Both the position numbers and the translations under genes were made by a program. 64,000 nt of DNA, from NCBI RefSeq assembly GCF_002355415.1, contig NZ_AP014936.1, positions 1,302,001-1,366,000 of the forward strand. Direction: 5' to 3'. Source of the DNA: Sulfurifustis variabilis (GTDB lineage: Bacteria > Pseudomonadota > Gammaproteobacteria > Acidiferrobacterales > Sulfurifustaceae). Each line of letters begins with the position of its first letter. The stretch's first letter is position 1. Of the stretch, positions 47,291 through 57,107 are shown in pieces. The notes under the pieces were generated by a model. The model saw only the letters and a list, made by a program, of their open reading frames with translations. It made no database searches and had not been told where the DNA came from.

Positions 47291-48415
47291 ATGAAGCTCG
47301 TCTTCTGGACCTCCCTCGTGTTCGTCGCGTACACGTACGCGGGCTATCCGCTGCTCGTCTGGGCCCTGTCCCGCCTGCGCCGCGAGCCGGATGCGGCGCC
47401 GGAAGCGGTGGCGCGATGGCCGAGCGTCCGCGTCATCGTGGCGGTCCATAACGAACAGGACCGGGTGGCGGCGAAGATCGCGAATCTGCGCGAGCTCGAT
47501 TATCCGCGGGACAAGCTGCGCATCGTCTTCGTCTCCGACGGATCGAACGACGCGACGAACGACCGCCTGGCGAAGGAGGCGGACGTGGAAGTCCTGAGCT
47601 ACCCGGTCCGCCGCGGGAAACCGCACGCGCTGAATACCGCCGTCGAGGCGGCGAGCGAGGAGGTGCTGGTGTTCACCGACGTGCGCCAGAGCCTCGCCCC
47701 CCGCGCGCTGCGCTATCTGGTGGCCCGGTTGCTCGCGCCGGGTGTCGGGGCGGTCAGCGGCGAGCTCGTGCACCTCGATCCGCAGACGCACGCCGCCGCT
47801 CACATCGGGCTGTACTGGCGTTACGAGAAATGGATACGCAAGTCCGAGAGCCGGCTGGCCTCCAACCTCGGCGTCACCGGCGCGCTCTACGCCATCCGGA
47901 GGGTCGACTACAAGCCCGTTCCGGAGGACACGCTGCTCGACGATTTCGAAATTCCCATGCGCATACTGCGCGGCGGCAAGCGGATCGTGTTCGAGACGCG
48001 CGCGCAGGTCTTCGACGAGCTGCAGCGAAGCGTGTCCGGAGAGCGCCTGCGCAAGGTGCGCACGCTGACCGGAAACTTCCAGAGCTTTGCCCGCAATCCC
48101 TGGCTGTTCTCGCCGCTGGCCAACCCGGTGTTCGTGCAGTTCGTCTCGCACAAGGTCTTTCGCCTGTTCGTGCCGTACGCCCTCGCGCTTCTCCTCGTGT
48201 CCGCGCTGCTCCTCGACGGGCGCGGGTACCGCCTCGCCGCCGGCGCGCAGCTGGCCGGCTACGCCGTGTGCGCCCTCGGGCTCGCCTGGCCGCGGCTGCG
48301 CGAGCACCGCCTGGTCAGTTTCCTCGTCGTGTTTCTCGAGCTGAACTGGGCGGCCGTGCTCGCGCTCGGGAACTTCCTCGGCGGAAGAATCGACTCCCGG
48401 TGGGAGAAGACATGA
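47291..48415 (+). CDS. Membrane-bound glycosyltransferase family 2 (processive type)
   Basis: A 374-residue protein with an N-terminal helix (about 3-20) and two C-terminal helices (about 305-325 and 345-365). The GT-A part has VIVAVHNEQDRV, FVSDGSNDATN and VFTDVRQ. The later ERLRKVRTLTGNFQSF is a QRxRW-like region. The ATG at 47291 is 7 nt after the upstream stop and the 3' end overlaps the next gene by 4 nt. Confidence 0.87.
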   Translation: MKLVFWTSLVFVAYTYAGYPLLVWALSRLRREPDAAPEAVARWPSVRVIVAVHNEQDRVAAKIANLRELDYPRDKLRIVFVSDGSNDATNDRLAKEADVEVLSYPVRRGKPHALNTAVEAASEEVLVFTDVRQSLAPRALRYLVARLLAPGVGAVSGELVHLDPQTHAAAHIGLYWRYEKWIRKSESRLASNLGVTGALYAIRRVDYKPVPEDTLLDDFEIPMRILRGGKRIVFETRAQVFDELQRSVSGERLRKVRTLTGNFQSFARNPWLFSPLANPVFVQFVSHKVFRLFVPYALALLLVSALLLDGRGYRLAAGAQLAGYAVCALGLAWPRLREHRLVSFLVVFLELNWAAVLALGNFLGGRIDSRWEKT

Positions 48416-49194
48416 GGGGCATCGTCGTCTTCATGTACCACGCGCTCTACCGGACCCGCGCCGAACGCGAGGCGATCGATCCGGCCGATCGGCCTTACGC
48501 CGTCAGCGTCGATGTCTTCGAGGCGCAGCTCGATCGGTTGCGCGCGAGCGGCGTCCCGGTGCTCGCGCCGGAGGCGCTCTGCACGGAATCGCCGCAGAGC
48601 GGCGTGGTACTGACGTTTGACGACGGGCACGCAAGCAACCGGGATTACGCATTCCCGGCGCTGGCCGACAGGGGCCTGCGCGCACTCTTTTTCGTCACGA
48701 CGGACTTCATCGGCCGCCGTCCGGGCTTCTGCGGCTGGACCGGGCTGCGGGAGATGGCGGAGGCCGGGATGGTTCTCGGATCGCACGGCCGTACGCATCG
48801 TTTCTTCGACGACCTCACCGACGACGAGGCGGGCGCCGAGCTCGCGCATTCGCGTCTGGCGATCGAGCGTGAAACGGGGGCGCGCGTCGAGACCCTGTCC
48901 TTCCCGGGCGGACGGTTTCGGGCGGGACAGCTGGCGCTCGCCCGGGCGGCGGGCTATCGACGGTGTTTCAGCTCGCAGGTCGGCGTCTGGCGCGGCGGCA
49001 CCGCCGCGGCAGGGAGCGCGGTCCCCCGCATCCCCGTTCGCGCCGACACGTCGATCGCGCTGTACGCGCGCTACGCGGCCGCCGACCCGCTGCTGCTCGC
49101 GCGGGCGCAGGCGACCTACGGGCTCAAGCGGCTCGCCAGACGGATGATGGGAAACCGGCTGTATCATGCCATCTACGAACGATTCTCCGTTTGA
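48412..49194 (+). CDS. Polysaccharide deacetylase family protein
   Basis: A compact 260-residue NodB-like domain. LTFDDGHASNRDY holds the catalytic Asp pair, LGSHGRTHRFF the metal His residues, and SFPGGRFRAGQ the third motif. There is no signal peptide, so it is cytoplasmic or acts on a precursor. Its 3' end overlaps the polymerase gene by 29 nt. Confidence 0.87.
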   Translation: MRGIVVFMYHALYRTRAEREAIDPADRPYAVSVDVFEAQLDRLRASGVPVLAPEALCTESPQSGVVLTFDDGHASNRDYAFPALADRGLRALFFVTTDFIGRRPGFCGWTGLREMAEAGMVLGSHGRTHRFFDDLTDDEAGAELAHSRLAIERETGARVETLSFPGGRFRAGQLALARAAGYRRCFSSQVGVWRGGTAAAGSAVPRIPVRADTSIALYARYAAADPLLLARAQATYGLKRLARRMMGNRLYHAIYERFSV

Positions 49195-50671
49195 GACGTT
49201 TCCCGCTCCCGAGGGGAGCGAGGATTCGGCGCGGGAGCGCACCGTCGAGTGGGCGGGGAAGCCGTTGCGCTCGACGCTGCTGTTCCTGAGCGTGCCGGCC
49301 GCCTTTGCGGTCGTGATACGCCTGTTCAACCTGCAGCTCCCGAGCGTCGTGCTGTACGGTCTGGCGGCCGCCCTCGGCCTCGCGCTCGTCAAGCGGAGCA
49401 TGAGCGATCCGGAGTGGCTGTTCGCCGCCTTCGTCGTCTACATCCCGCTCAACAAGGTTTACGTGGCGCCCATCGTGCCGGGCGTCAACGCGACCAACGC
49501 CTTCCTCATCCTGCTGATCCTGACGTGGATCGTGCGCTCGGTGCGCGAGGAGCGGCCGATGTTCGTCACGATGCCCGGCTCGAAGCTGGTCGGGGCCTGG
49601 GCGCTGCTCACCATGTTCTCCGGCGTCACGGTGATCTTCACGCTCGGGTCGTACGTGCTCGTCGACCAGTTGCAGGAGTACAAGGCCTGGGTCGATCAGT
49701 TCATCGTGTTCTTCGCGTTCCTCAACCTCATCCGGGACGGCGCGATGGCGCGTCGTCTGGTGGTCTACACGATGCTCGGCAGCGTCGTCGTGGTGCTCTT
49801 CGGCGTGCAGGAGATGCTCGACAAGCAGGGGGCCCCGACGATCGAGCTCTCGCGCCTGTTCGGGCCGCACAATCAGCCGAACGATTTCGGGGCGTTCCTG
49901 GTCTACGCCGCGGCCCCGTTCATCGCGCTGTTCCTCGCGCAGATGCCCAGGATCCGGTCCTGGGTGCTCGTGCCGTATTTCCTGGTGGTGGCCAAGCTGC
50001 TCCTGACCACCTTCTCCCGCGGGGCCTACGTCGCGATGGCCTTCGGAGGGCTCGTCGCCGGGTACCTGCGCGGCAAGCTGTTCCTCTTCTCCTGGTTGAT
50101 CGTGGCGCTGCTCCTGCTGTGGTCGATGCCCGAGCTCATCCCCGAGTCGCTGGTCGAGCGCATGTCCCACACCACGGTCGAAGGGGGGCACCGCCAGGAG
50201 CTCGACGCGAGCTCCCAGACGCGCCTCGTCCTGTGGAACGCGGCGATCGAGATGTCGCTCGAGAGTCCGTTGCTCGGCAAGGGCTTCAAGGCGTTCCCGG
50301 TGCTCAAGAGCGGCTACACCGAGTTCGAGGTGCACGAGTCGGACAACCACAACATGTATCTCTACATCAGCTCGCAGATGGGCATACCGGCGCTGTTGTT
50401 GTTCGTGCTGATCCTGTACCGCGCGTACCGGCTGGGCGCCCGCGTATACCGCGAATCGCGCGACACGATGGCGCGCGTGGCGGGCATGGCGACGGCGACC
50501 ATCGTCGCCGCCGTGGTGCTCGTCAACATGTTCGGTTCCCGGATGGTGAGCCTCGACGTCACCGCCTACGTCTGGATCTATCTCGCGGTCGTCGCGCACC
50601 TCTGGATCGAGGTCGAAAAGCGGCGCGAGGCGAAGGCGGCGGAGGAGGAGGCCGAACATGCGGCTGCCTGA
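49166..50671 (+). CDS. O-antigen ligase/polymerase family protein (Wzy-like)
   Basis: A 501-residue membrane protein with about 11-12 helices. The large periplasmic loop contains TRLVLWNAAIEMSLESPLLGKGF, seen in shorter pieces, and ESDNHNMYLYI, the His-containing PF04932 motif. It would polymerise the flipped repeats. The acidic N-terminal 30 residues and the Ala/Glu-rich C-terminal tail are cytoplasmic. The start overlaps the previous gene by 29 nt and the end overlaps the next by 14 nt. It is not an exosortase: the Cys/Arg/His triad pattern of XrtA is absent. Confidence 0.85.
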   Translation: MPSTNDSPFETFPAPEGSEDSARERTVEWAGKPLRSTLLFLSVPAAFAVVIRLFNLQLPSVVLYGLAAALGLALVKRSMSDPEWLFAAFVVYIPLNKVYVAPIVPGVNATNAFLILLILTWIVRSVREERPMFVTMPGSKLVGAWALLTMFSGVTVIFTLGSYVLVDQLQEYKAWVDQFIVFFAFLNLIRDGAMARRLVVYTMLGSVVVVLFGVQEMLDKQGAPTIELSRLFGPHNQPNDFGAFLVYAAAPFIALFLAQMPRIRSWVLVPYFLVVAKLLLTTFSRGAYVAMAFGGLVAGYLRGKLFLFSWLIVALLLLWSMPELIPESLVERMSHTTVEGGHRQELDASSQTRLVLWNAAIEMSLESPLLGKGFKAFPVLKSGYTEFEVHESDNHNMYLYISSQMGIPALLLFVLILYRAYRLGARVYRESRDTMARVAGMATATIVAAVVLVNMFGSRMVSLDVTAYVWIYLAVVAHLWIEVEKRREAKAAEEEAEHAAA

Positions 50672-51809
50672 GGAGCCGATCAAGGTGGTGCACGTGATCG
50701 ACGAGCTGCCGCCCGACGGGGCGGAACGGCTCCTGGTCGACGTGGTGAAGCGCGGATCCTCGGGATTTCGCTACTCTGTCCTGTGCCTGGTGCGCGGTGG
50801 GACGCTGGTCGACGAGCTCGAGGCCTTCGGGGTCCCGGTCTTCGTGCTCGGACGTCGCGGCAAGTTCGATGCCTCGCTGCTCGTCCGTCTCGCGCGCTGG
50901 CTGCGCCGCGAGCGTCCGGCGGTGGTGCACACGCACCTCTTCACGGCCGATGCATGGGGTCGCGCCGCGGCGCGGCTCGCGGGCGTCCCGGCGGTCTTTT
51001 CCACGGTGCACAGCACCAACCTGTGGAAGGGCGGGATCCATCGCCTGATCGATCGGGTGCTCGGCCGCCTGTCCACGCGAGTGATCGCCTGTTCCCCGGA
51101 GGTCGGCGAACGGCTCGTGAAGCACGACCGCATCCCGGCCGACCGCGTGGTCGTCGTCCCGAACGGCATCGATCTGAGGCGCTTCGGCGCGGTGAATCCG
51201 GGGGGCGTGCGTGCGGAGCTCGGCGTCCCGGCGGGACTTCCCGTTCTGATCGTCGTCGGCCGGCTGCACGAGGCCAAGGGCCACGCGGATCTGCTGGCGG
51301 CGCTGACGCGGGTCCGGAAGGAGACGATCGACTTCCGTTGCCTGTTCGTGGGCAGCGGCGAGCTTCGCGAACAGCTGGAGGCGGACGTCGAGCGGCGCGG
51401 GCTGAAGGACCAGGTGCGGTTCCTGGGACAGCGCAGTGACGTCCCGCGGCTTTTGGCGGCCTCCGACGTGGTGGTGATTCCTTCGCGGTGGGAAGGTCTG
51501 CCGATCGCGCTGCTCGAGGCCATGGCCATGGCAAAAGCGGTCGTGGCCACCGCGGTAGGCGGAATTCCGGACGCGATCGAAGACGGAGAGAACGGTCTCC
51601 TGGTCCCGGTCGGCGACGCCGGGGCGCTCGCCGGGGCGCTCGGGCGCCTGCTGCGGGACGCCAGCCTGCGCAGTCGCCTCGGCCAGGCCGCGGGCGCTTT
51701 GGTTCGCCGGCGCTACGACGTCGCCGCAACGGCCCTGGCGTACGAAGGACTCTACCGGACCGCCCTGGCCCGTCAGGCGCTCGCCCACGACGCCGGGAGC
51801 TCCGGATGA
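50658..51809 (+). CDS. Glycosyltransferase family 4
   Basis: A 383-residue GT-B enzyme. It opens with KVVHVIDELPPDGAERL, a form seen in EPS-locus GT4 proteins. The nucleotide-sugar domain has VVGRLHEAKGHADL and the EX7E motif in RWEGLPIALLEAMAMA. It is fused by overlap to the genes on both sides (14 nt upstream, 4 nt downstream). Confidence 0.9.
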   Translation: MRLPEEPIKVVHVIDELPPDGAERLLVDVVKRGSSGFRYSVLCLVRGGTLVDELEAFGVPVFVLGRRGKFDASLLVRLARWLRRERPAVVHTHLFTADAWGRAAARLAGVPAVFSTVHSTNLWKGGIHRLIDRVLGRLSTRVIACSPEVGERLVKHDRIPADRVVVVPNGIDLRRFGAVNPGGVRAELGVPAGLPVLIVVGRLHEAKGHADLLAALTRVRKETIDFRCLFVGSGELREQLEADVERRGLKDQVRFLGQRSDVPRLLAASDVVVIPSRWEGLPIALLEAMAMAKAVVATAVGGIPDAIEDGENGLLVPVGDAGALAGALGRLLRDASLRSRLGQAAGALVRRRYDVAATALAYEGLYRTALARQALAHDAGSSG

Positions 51810-52660
51810 GAGGCACCCTTCGCCGAGTCGTCCCGCGCCTGCTGCTGCCGGCGACCGCGGTCTATCAGCGGTGGCGCCCGGGGATTCGCATCCTCATGTA
51901 CCACCGCGTCGTCCGGGGGCTGCCGCAGGACCAGCTCACCGTGAGTCCGGAGCGCTTCGAGGAGCAGATGGCCGTGCTCGCGCGAACCCGGCGAGTCATG
52001 AGCCTGGCGGACGCCGCGCTGGCCCTCGGTTCCGGGGAGCGCCAGGCGGGGGCCGTCGTCGTGACGTTCGACGACGGTTATCGGGACAATCTCACCGTGG
52101 CGCTGCCGATCCTCGAGAAGTACCGGATACCGGCGACCATTTTCGTGACGACCGATTTTTGCGATCAGGTCAGCAGCCATCCGCGTTACGGAGAACGCGC
52201 GGCCGGCCTGCACCTGAACTGGGACGAGGTGCGGGAGCTCTTGCGCTCGCCCCTGATCTCGATCGGTTCGCACACGGTCTCCCATCCGTATCTGCAGCGG
52301 CTCGACCCGGAAGCGGCCAGACGCGAGATCGGCGAGAGTCGGCGTCGGATCGAAGCGCGCATCGGCCGTCCGGTGGAGTTCTTCTGCTATCCCTCGGGTG
52401 ACTTCGGCGAGCGGGAGATGCGCTACGTGCAGGAAGCGGGCTACCGGGCGGCCGTCAGCGTAGCCCCCGGCCTCAATCGCCGCGCGACGCCCCGCTACGC
52501 CCTGAGACGCACCGAGGTAACGGATCGCGACGGCGCACGTGAGCTGCGCGCGAAGCTGCACGGCGCCTTCGATCCGCTGCATGCCCTGCTGCACGCCCGC
52601 CGCCGGCGGGAGTTCGACGCAAGGCGCCTGGGCGTTCCGAACGGAGAGATCGCATCATGA
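51806..52660 (+). CDS. Polysaccharide deacetylase family protein
   Basis: A 284-residue NodB-like protein starting with an Arg-rich amphipathic segment and LMYHRVV. Motifs are VTFDDGYRDNL, IGSHTVSHPYLQRLD and FCYPSGDFGE. It is the fourth deacetylase of the locus. It overlaps both neighbouring GT4 genes by 4 nt (ATGA). Confidence 0.88.
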   Translation: MRGTLRRVVPRLLLPATAVYQRWRPGIRILMYHRVVRGLPQDQLTVSPERFEEQMAVLARTRRVMSLADAALALGSGERQAGAVVVTFDDGYRDNLTVALPILEKYRIPATIFVTTDFCDQVSSHPRYGERAAGLHLNWDEVRELLRSPLISIGSHTVSHPYLQRLDPEAARREIGESRRRIEARIGRPVEFFCYPSGDFGEREMRYVQEAGYRAAVSVAPGLNRRATPRYALRRTEVTDRDGARELRAKLHGAFDPLHALLHARRRREFDARRLGVPNGEIAS

Positions 52661-53820
52661 AGCTCCTTTATCTTATGACCGAGCCGTTCGGCGTGGGTGG
52701 CGTGCAGTCCGACATCCTCACCCTCACCGAAGACCTGAGCCGGCGCGGACACGAGGTCCACGTCGCGACCACGCCGGGTGTCCTGCTGGACGAGCTGATC
52801 GCGAAGGGAGCCCGCTACGTGGAGCTCGATTTTCGCTACAGTGGCATCGGCGGTCTGTGGCGCGCCATACGGGACCTGCGGCGGGTCATCCGCGAACGGG
52901 AAATCGAGGTGCTCGCGCCCCAGTCCGTGCGCTCCACGATCGCGAGCTATCTCGCATTGCGCGTGCTGCCGTTCGCCTACCGTGTTCCCGCGACCGGCCG
53001 GCGAGTGCCGATCGTCACGACGATCCACAACATCCATAACCCCGCGCACTTCCGCTATGCCGGCCGGATACTGGACCGCTGCAGCGACTTCGTGATCTTC
53101 GAGTCGCACTACGAGCGCGATCGATGCCTCGCGAGCGGATTGCCGCCCGCCAAATCGGCCGTGATCCACAGCGGCATCGACACCGACCGTTTCGTGCCGC
53201 GGCCGCCGGACCCGGCCCTCCTGGCGAGGTACGGCCTCGAGCCCGGTCGTCACAAGGTGCTGGGCATCGTCGCGCGCCTGTCGGAAGAGAAGGGGCACTG
53301 CTATCTGATCGCGGCGTTCGCACGGGTCGCGCGGGCCATGCCGGAAGCGCGGTTGCTGGTGATCGGCGACGGGCCGCTGCTGGACGCCGTGAAGGCGCAG
53401 GCGCGCGAGCTGGGGCTCACGTCGAACGTGATCTTCACCGGACTCCAGCGGAACATCCCGGAGCATCTCGCGCTGCTCGACGTCTTCGTGCTCGCGTCCA
53501 CGCGCGAGTCCTTTCCGCTGGCCGCGCGCGAGGCGATGGCGGCCGGCCGCGCCGTGATCGCGCCGCGGATCGGTGGGTGTCCCGAGGTCGTCGAGGACGG
53601 CGTGACGGGTTTCCTGTTCGAGGCGCGCGACGTGGACGGCCTCGCCGCGCGCATGCGCGAGATCCTCGCGCAGGACCGCTACAAAACCCAGGGCCGGGCG
53701 GCCCGGGAGCGCGTCGAGCGCCTCTTCTCGCGGCGGCAATGGGTCGAGGGCGACGAGCGCGTCTACCTGGAATGGTCGGCGGCCGCGCCGGCCGGTGCAA
53801 CGAGCAAGGGGGTGGCATGA
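52657..53820 (+). CDS. Glycosyltransferase family 4
   Basis: A 387-residue GT-B enzyme starting LLYLMTEPFGVGGVQSDI. The C-terminal domain has GIVARLSEEKGHCYLI and an EX7E-type region in STRESFPLAAREAMAAG. It overlaps the flanking genes by 4 nt at each end, so five consecutive genes from 49166 are translationally linked. Confidence 0.9.
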   Translation: MKLLYLMTEPFGVGGVQSDILTLTEDLSRRGHEVHVATTPGVLLDELIAKGARYVELDFRYSGIGGLWRAIRDLRRVIREREIEVLAPQSVRSTIASYLALRVLPFAYRVPATGRRVPIVTTIHNIHNPAHFRYAGRILDRCSDFVIFESHYERDRCLASGLPPAKSAVIHSGIDTDRFVPRPPDPALLARYGLEPGRHKVLGIVARLSEEKGHCYLIAAFARVARAMPEARLLVIGDGPLLDAVKAQARELGLTSNVIFTGLQRNIPEHLALLDVFVLASTRESFPLAAREAMAAGRAVIAPRIGGCPEVVEDGVTGFLFEARDVDGLAARMREILAQDRYKTQGRAARERVERLFSRRQWVEGDERVYLEWSAAAPAGATSKGVA

Positions 53821-55055
53821 AAGGCGTTCGCGCGGCAGTGCTCGCGGGCATCCTCGGGGCCGTCGGTCTTTCCGGCGCCCTGGCGGAACCGTTTACCGAC
53901 CTTCCGGCGGACCACCGTGTCCGGCCGGTGCCGAAGGTCGCGCAACCGCGGTTACACGAGTCGTACGCGGACCCGGTTTTCGGCGTCACGGTGCGCCGGA
54001 TCACGGACCCGGCTCAGCTGCCCGGGCTGAGCCGCGTCCGTCACTATTACTCCAAGGCGAACCCGTTCAACGCGGACGAGACGCGCGCGATCTTCCACGG
54101 CAGCGACGGCTCCTCGTGGCTTTACGACACGCGCACGTGGACGCCGATCAAGTCGCTCCGCCTCCGGAGCTCGGACCCCGAGATCCAGTGGCATCCCACC
54201 GACCCGAACCTCTTCTACCACATGGAGTTCGTCGGCAACTCCCCGAACGTGCGGGCGTTCCAGCTCTACGACGTACGCACGGACGCCAGCCGCGTCCTGC
54301 GCGACTTCAGCGAGTACGATACGGCGCGCGGCAGGCTGGAAGGCAACATGGACCGGAGCGGGCGGTATTACGCGCTCATCGGCAAGCGCGGCGACAAGCA
54401 CGAGGCGTTCGTCTACGACGTGCTCAAGGACCGGACGAGTCGCAAGCACGCCATCAGCGAGGATCAGGCCGACGACTGGATCAGCGTGACGCCGAGCGGC
54501 AAGTACGTCGTCATGATGGGCGGCGACCGCACGCGCGTGTACGACATCGACATGAATCATCTGCGGGATCTGCCGAAGGGCTCGTTCGGGCACGCGGACC
54601 TCTGCCTTCGAACCGACGGCAGCGACGTGATGGTGTTCGACGGAGCGGACCTCGCGCTCGACGGCAACCGCAACATCAACATGGCGGACCTCGCGACCGG
54701 CCGGATCTCGATTCTCGCCCGGATCGGCTGGGGCACGACGCCCCACGTCTCGTGTCGCAACATCGAGCTGCCCGGCTGGGCGCTGGTCTCGACGCAGGGG
54801 CCCGACTCCCGGTACCCGAACCACGACTTCGAGATCTTCTGGGTCAAGCTCGACGGTTCGCGCGAGGTGCGCCGGGTGGCGCATCATCGCAGCAGCAGGA
54901 AGGCAGGGGGGTACTTCGCGGAGCAGCACGCCGTCACCAACCGGACCGGCACGAAGATCGTGTTTGCCAGCAATTGGGGAGGCGAAGGACCGATCAGCGA
55001 TTACCTGATCGAGCTGCCGTCCGGTGATCGCGGCGCGGCGAAGCCCGGTCGCTAG
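53817..55055 (+). CDS. Exported beta-propeller-like protein (member 1 of a three-gene family in this locus)
   Basis: A 412-residue secreted protein with a signal peptide ending near SGALAE (about residue 23). The rest is repeated short beta blades, seen as WLYDTRTW, FQLYDVRTD, FVYDVLKD and RVYDIDMN. The C-terminal region has RRVAHHRSS, then AEQHAVTNRTGTKIVFASNWGG and YLIELPS. The same landmarks recur in the proteins at 57144 and 59520. The overall layout recalls propeller-type oligouronide lyases (PL22) and PD40-type propellers. I infer a role in binding or cutting the polymer; catalysis is not established. Confidence 0.75.
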   Translation: MKGVRAAVLAGILGAVGLSGALAEPFTDLPADHRVRPVPKVAQPRLHESYADPVFGVTVRRITDPAQLPGLSRVRHYYSKANPFNADETRAIFHGSDGSSWLYDTRTWTPIKSLRLRSSDPEIQWHPTDPNLFYHMEFVGNSPNVRAFQLYDVRTDASRVLRDFSEYDTARGRLEGNMDRSGRYYALIGKRGDKHEAFVYDVLKDRTSRKHAISEDQADDWISVTPSGKYVVMMGGDRTRVYDIDMNHLRDLPKGSFGHADLCLRTDGSDVMVFDGADLALDGNRNINMADLATGRISILARIGWGTTPHVSCRNIELPGWALVSTQGPDSRYPNHDFEIFWVKLDGSREVRRVAHHRSSRKAGGYFAEQHAVTNRTGTKIVFASNWGGEGPISDYLIELPSGDRGAAKPGR

Positions 55056-55064
55056 GGGATCCGG

Positions 55065-55814
55065 GTGCGCGTGCTGTTCGAACCGGTCGCGCTCCTGGGT
55101 TGGGCGATGCTCGCGCTTTCGGCGCTCGCCTGGCGCAGATCGACCGCGGGGAACCGCGGACTCTTCGCGCTGGCCGGCGGCCTGTCGGTGGCCTATTTCT
55201 GGTTCGCGAGCCCGCTCGGCGCCAATCTGATGGTGGGAGCCCTGGAACACGGCGTCTTCGCGGTCCGGGAATGCGCTCCCGGGGACGGCGCCCGGGTCTA
55301 CGTGGTGCTCGCGGGCGGGAAGACCGGCACCCCGGAGAGCGACGCGGACGTCGCGCACCTGCAGGAAGCCGGGTTTCGACGGACCGTGGAGGGCGCGACG
55401 CTCGCGCGAACCGACGCCGGGAGCCTGCTCGTGCTTGCCGGCGGATCGGGGGAGTCGGTGACGGAAGCCGATCTCATGCGGCATCTCGCGCTCCGCCTCG
55501 GCGTGAGCGCGGAGCGGATCCGGGTCGAGCGCAGCTCCGGGAACACGCACGAGAGCGCCGTCGGGGTCGCGCGGCTGCTCCGCAACGGCGGGACGCGCAT
55601 CCATCTGGTCACCTCCGCGATGCACATGCCGCGGGCAGCGGCTGCGTTCGGCGCGCAGGGTATTGAGGTGTGCCCTCGCGCGGTGGATCGGCGCTACGTG
55701 CGGCCCGATATCGAGGACGCGCTGATACCGCAGATCACCGCCCTCGTGAAAAGCACGGCAGCGATGCACGAGTTCGTCGGCTACGCGTGGTATTACCTGT
55801 CCGGCCGGCTGTAA
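55065..55814 (+). CDS. YdcF/ElyC-like DUF218 membrane protein
   Basis: A 249-residue protein with two N-terminal helices (about 8-22 and 32-50) and a DUF218 domain. Its landmarks are YVVLAGGKTG, VLAGGSGES, ERSSGNTHESA and LVTSAMHMPRA. ElyC-like proteins act in envelope and undecaprenyl-phosphate-related processes in E. coli; their presence in EPS loci is common. GTG start at 55065, 9 nt after the upstream stop. Confidence 0.87.
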   Translation: MRVLFEPVALLGWAMLALSALAWRRSTAGNRGLFALAGGLSVAYFWFASPLGANLMVGALEHGVFAVRECAPGDGARVYVVLAGGKTGTPESDADVAHLQEAGFRRTVEGATLARTDAGSLLVLAGGSGESVTEADLMRHLALRLGVSAERIRVERSSGNTHESAVGVARLLRNGGTRIHLVTSAMHMPRAAAAFGAQGIEVCPRAVDRRYVRPDIEDALIPQITALVKSTAAMHEFVGYAWYYLSGRL

Positions 55815-55883
55815 CGGACGGGTTATCGCTTCCGCGGGACTGTGTCGGGTGAAACGGGGGCGGATCTGGGTCAGGTAACGGGC

Positions 55884-57029
55884 ATGGTTTCGAAGGAGGT
55901 CATCGCCGGCGGCATCGACGTTCGCGTCGTCCGTCTCGAGGAGATCGACGACCGGACGATGCGGGAGTGGCTCGAGCTCGAACAGCGCGCGCTCGAGCCC
56001 AACGCTTATCTCTCGCCGCGCCTGGTCGTGCCCGCCGTACGGCATCTCGGCTTCGGGGGATCCGTCCTTCTCCTGTGTCTGGAGCGGGCGGAAAGGACCG
56101 GGCCCCGGCTGGTCGGCGTCGGGGCGTTCCAGTCCTTGGCGCGCTCCCGGCACTTCCCGCTCCCGCACCTGCGGGCGTTCCGGTCGCCGCATTCCTACCT
56201 GTCCGGTCTGCTCGTCGGCGCGGAAGAGGCGGGTTCGGCGCTGCGGGCCTTCTTCCGGTTCCTTCGCGGGCCGGACTGCCCCTGGCACGGCGTGGCCTTC
56301 TACGACCGCTCGGGCGGCGACGAGCTCGATCGCGGCCTGACGGCCGCGGCCGTCGATGCCGGCGCCGCCTGGTTCGAGATCGCCCGCACCCGCCGGGCCG
56401 TCTTCGTGCCCGCGGAGGCGGGGGAGCGCTACGTTGAACGTGTACTGGGACGCGACGGGGCGAAGAACTTCAGGCGCCGCCGCCGGAGGCTGGAAGAGAT
56501 CGGCCCGGTGGAATGGCGGTCGACGGCGAGCGACGACGCGGAGGCGGCGCGGCGTTTCATCGACCTCGAGCACCTCGGCTGGAGAGGCGAGCGGGGGCGT
56601 TCGTTGAAGGTCCGGCCGGGACACGCCGCGTTCTTCGAGGAGATGACGCGTGCGTTCGGCGCGGCGGGGCAGGGATTCTTCACCGAGCTCCGCGTGCGGG
56701 AGCGCGCGATCGCGTCGACGATCAACCTGATCGCGCAGGACGTCGGCTTCGCGTTCAAGCTCGGTTGGGATCCGGCCTACGCCCGGTACAGCCCGGGCCT
56801 GCTGAACGAGCTCGAACTGCTTCGAAACGCGCCGCAACGGTGGCCCCACCTCCGGTACTTCGACAGCGGCGCCGACGAAGGATCCTTCATCGATCGCCTG
56901 TGGAGCGGCCGGCGAACGCTGGTGTCGGGAATTTACGCCACGAGCAGCCTCGGGAAGCAGGCGGCACGTTGCCTCGGCGCTGCCCGCCGGGTCAAGCGGT
57001 GGCTTCGTGGCGGGCCGGTCCCCCGCTGA
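55884..57029 (+). CDS. FemAB/GNAT-like transferase of EPS locus
   Basis: A 381-residue protein of the Acetyltransf_6/FemAB-like group. An N-terminal GNAT half (DVRVVRLEEID, then FRSPHSYLSGLLVG) is followed by the C-terminal half with RRRRRLEEIG, FIDLEHLGWRGERG and FTELRVRERAIAST, then a C-terminal YFDSGADEGSFI region. The acceptor is unknown. The start is uncertain: the ATG at 55884 fits the domain start, while a GTG at 55842 adds 14 residues; neither has a good ribosome-binding site. Confidence 0.8.
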   Translation: MVSKEVIAGGIDVRVVRLEEIDDRTMREWLELEQRALEPNAYLSPRLVVPAVRHLGFGGSVLLLCLERAERTGPRLVGVGAFQSLARSRHFPLPHLRAFRSPHSYLSGLLVGAEEAGSALRAFFRFLRGPDCPWHGVAFYDRSGGDELDRGLTAAAVDAGAAWFEIARTRRAVFVPAEAGERYVERVLGRDGAKNFRRRRRRLEEIGPVEWRSTASDDAEAARRFIDLEHLGWRGERGRSLKVRPGHAAFFEEMTRAFGAAGQGFFTELRVRERAIASTINLIAQDVGFAFKLGWDPAYARYSPGLLNELELLRNAPQRWPHLRYFDSGADEGSFIDRLWSGRRTLVSGIYATSSLGKQAARCLGAARRVKRWLRGGPVPR

Positions 57030-57107
57030 CCGTCGGGGGGTCGTGGCCGAGAACCGAAGCGACCCCCTGACGCCTCGACCCCGCTTGTATGACCTGCACG
57101 CCGGCAA

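Noticed and set aside
49166-50671. The multi-helix protein considered as a missing exosortase
   Set aside because: It has the His-containing O-antigen ligase loop and lacks the Cys and Arg catalytic motifs of exosortases.
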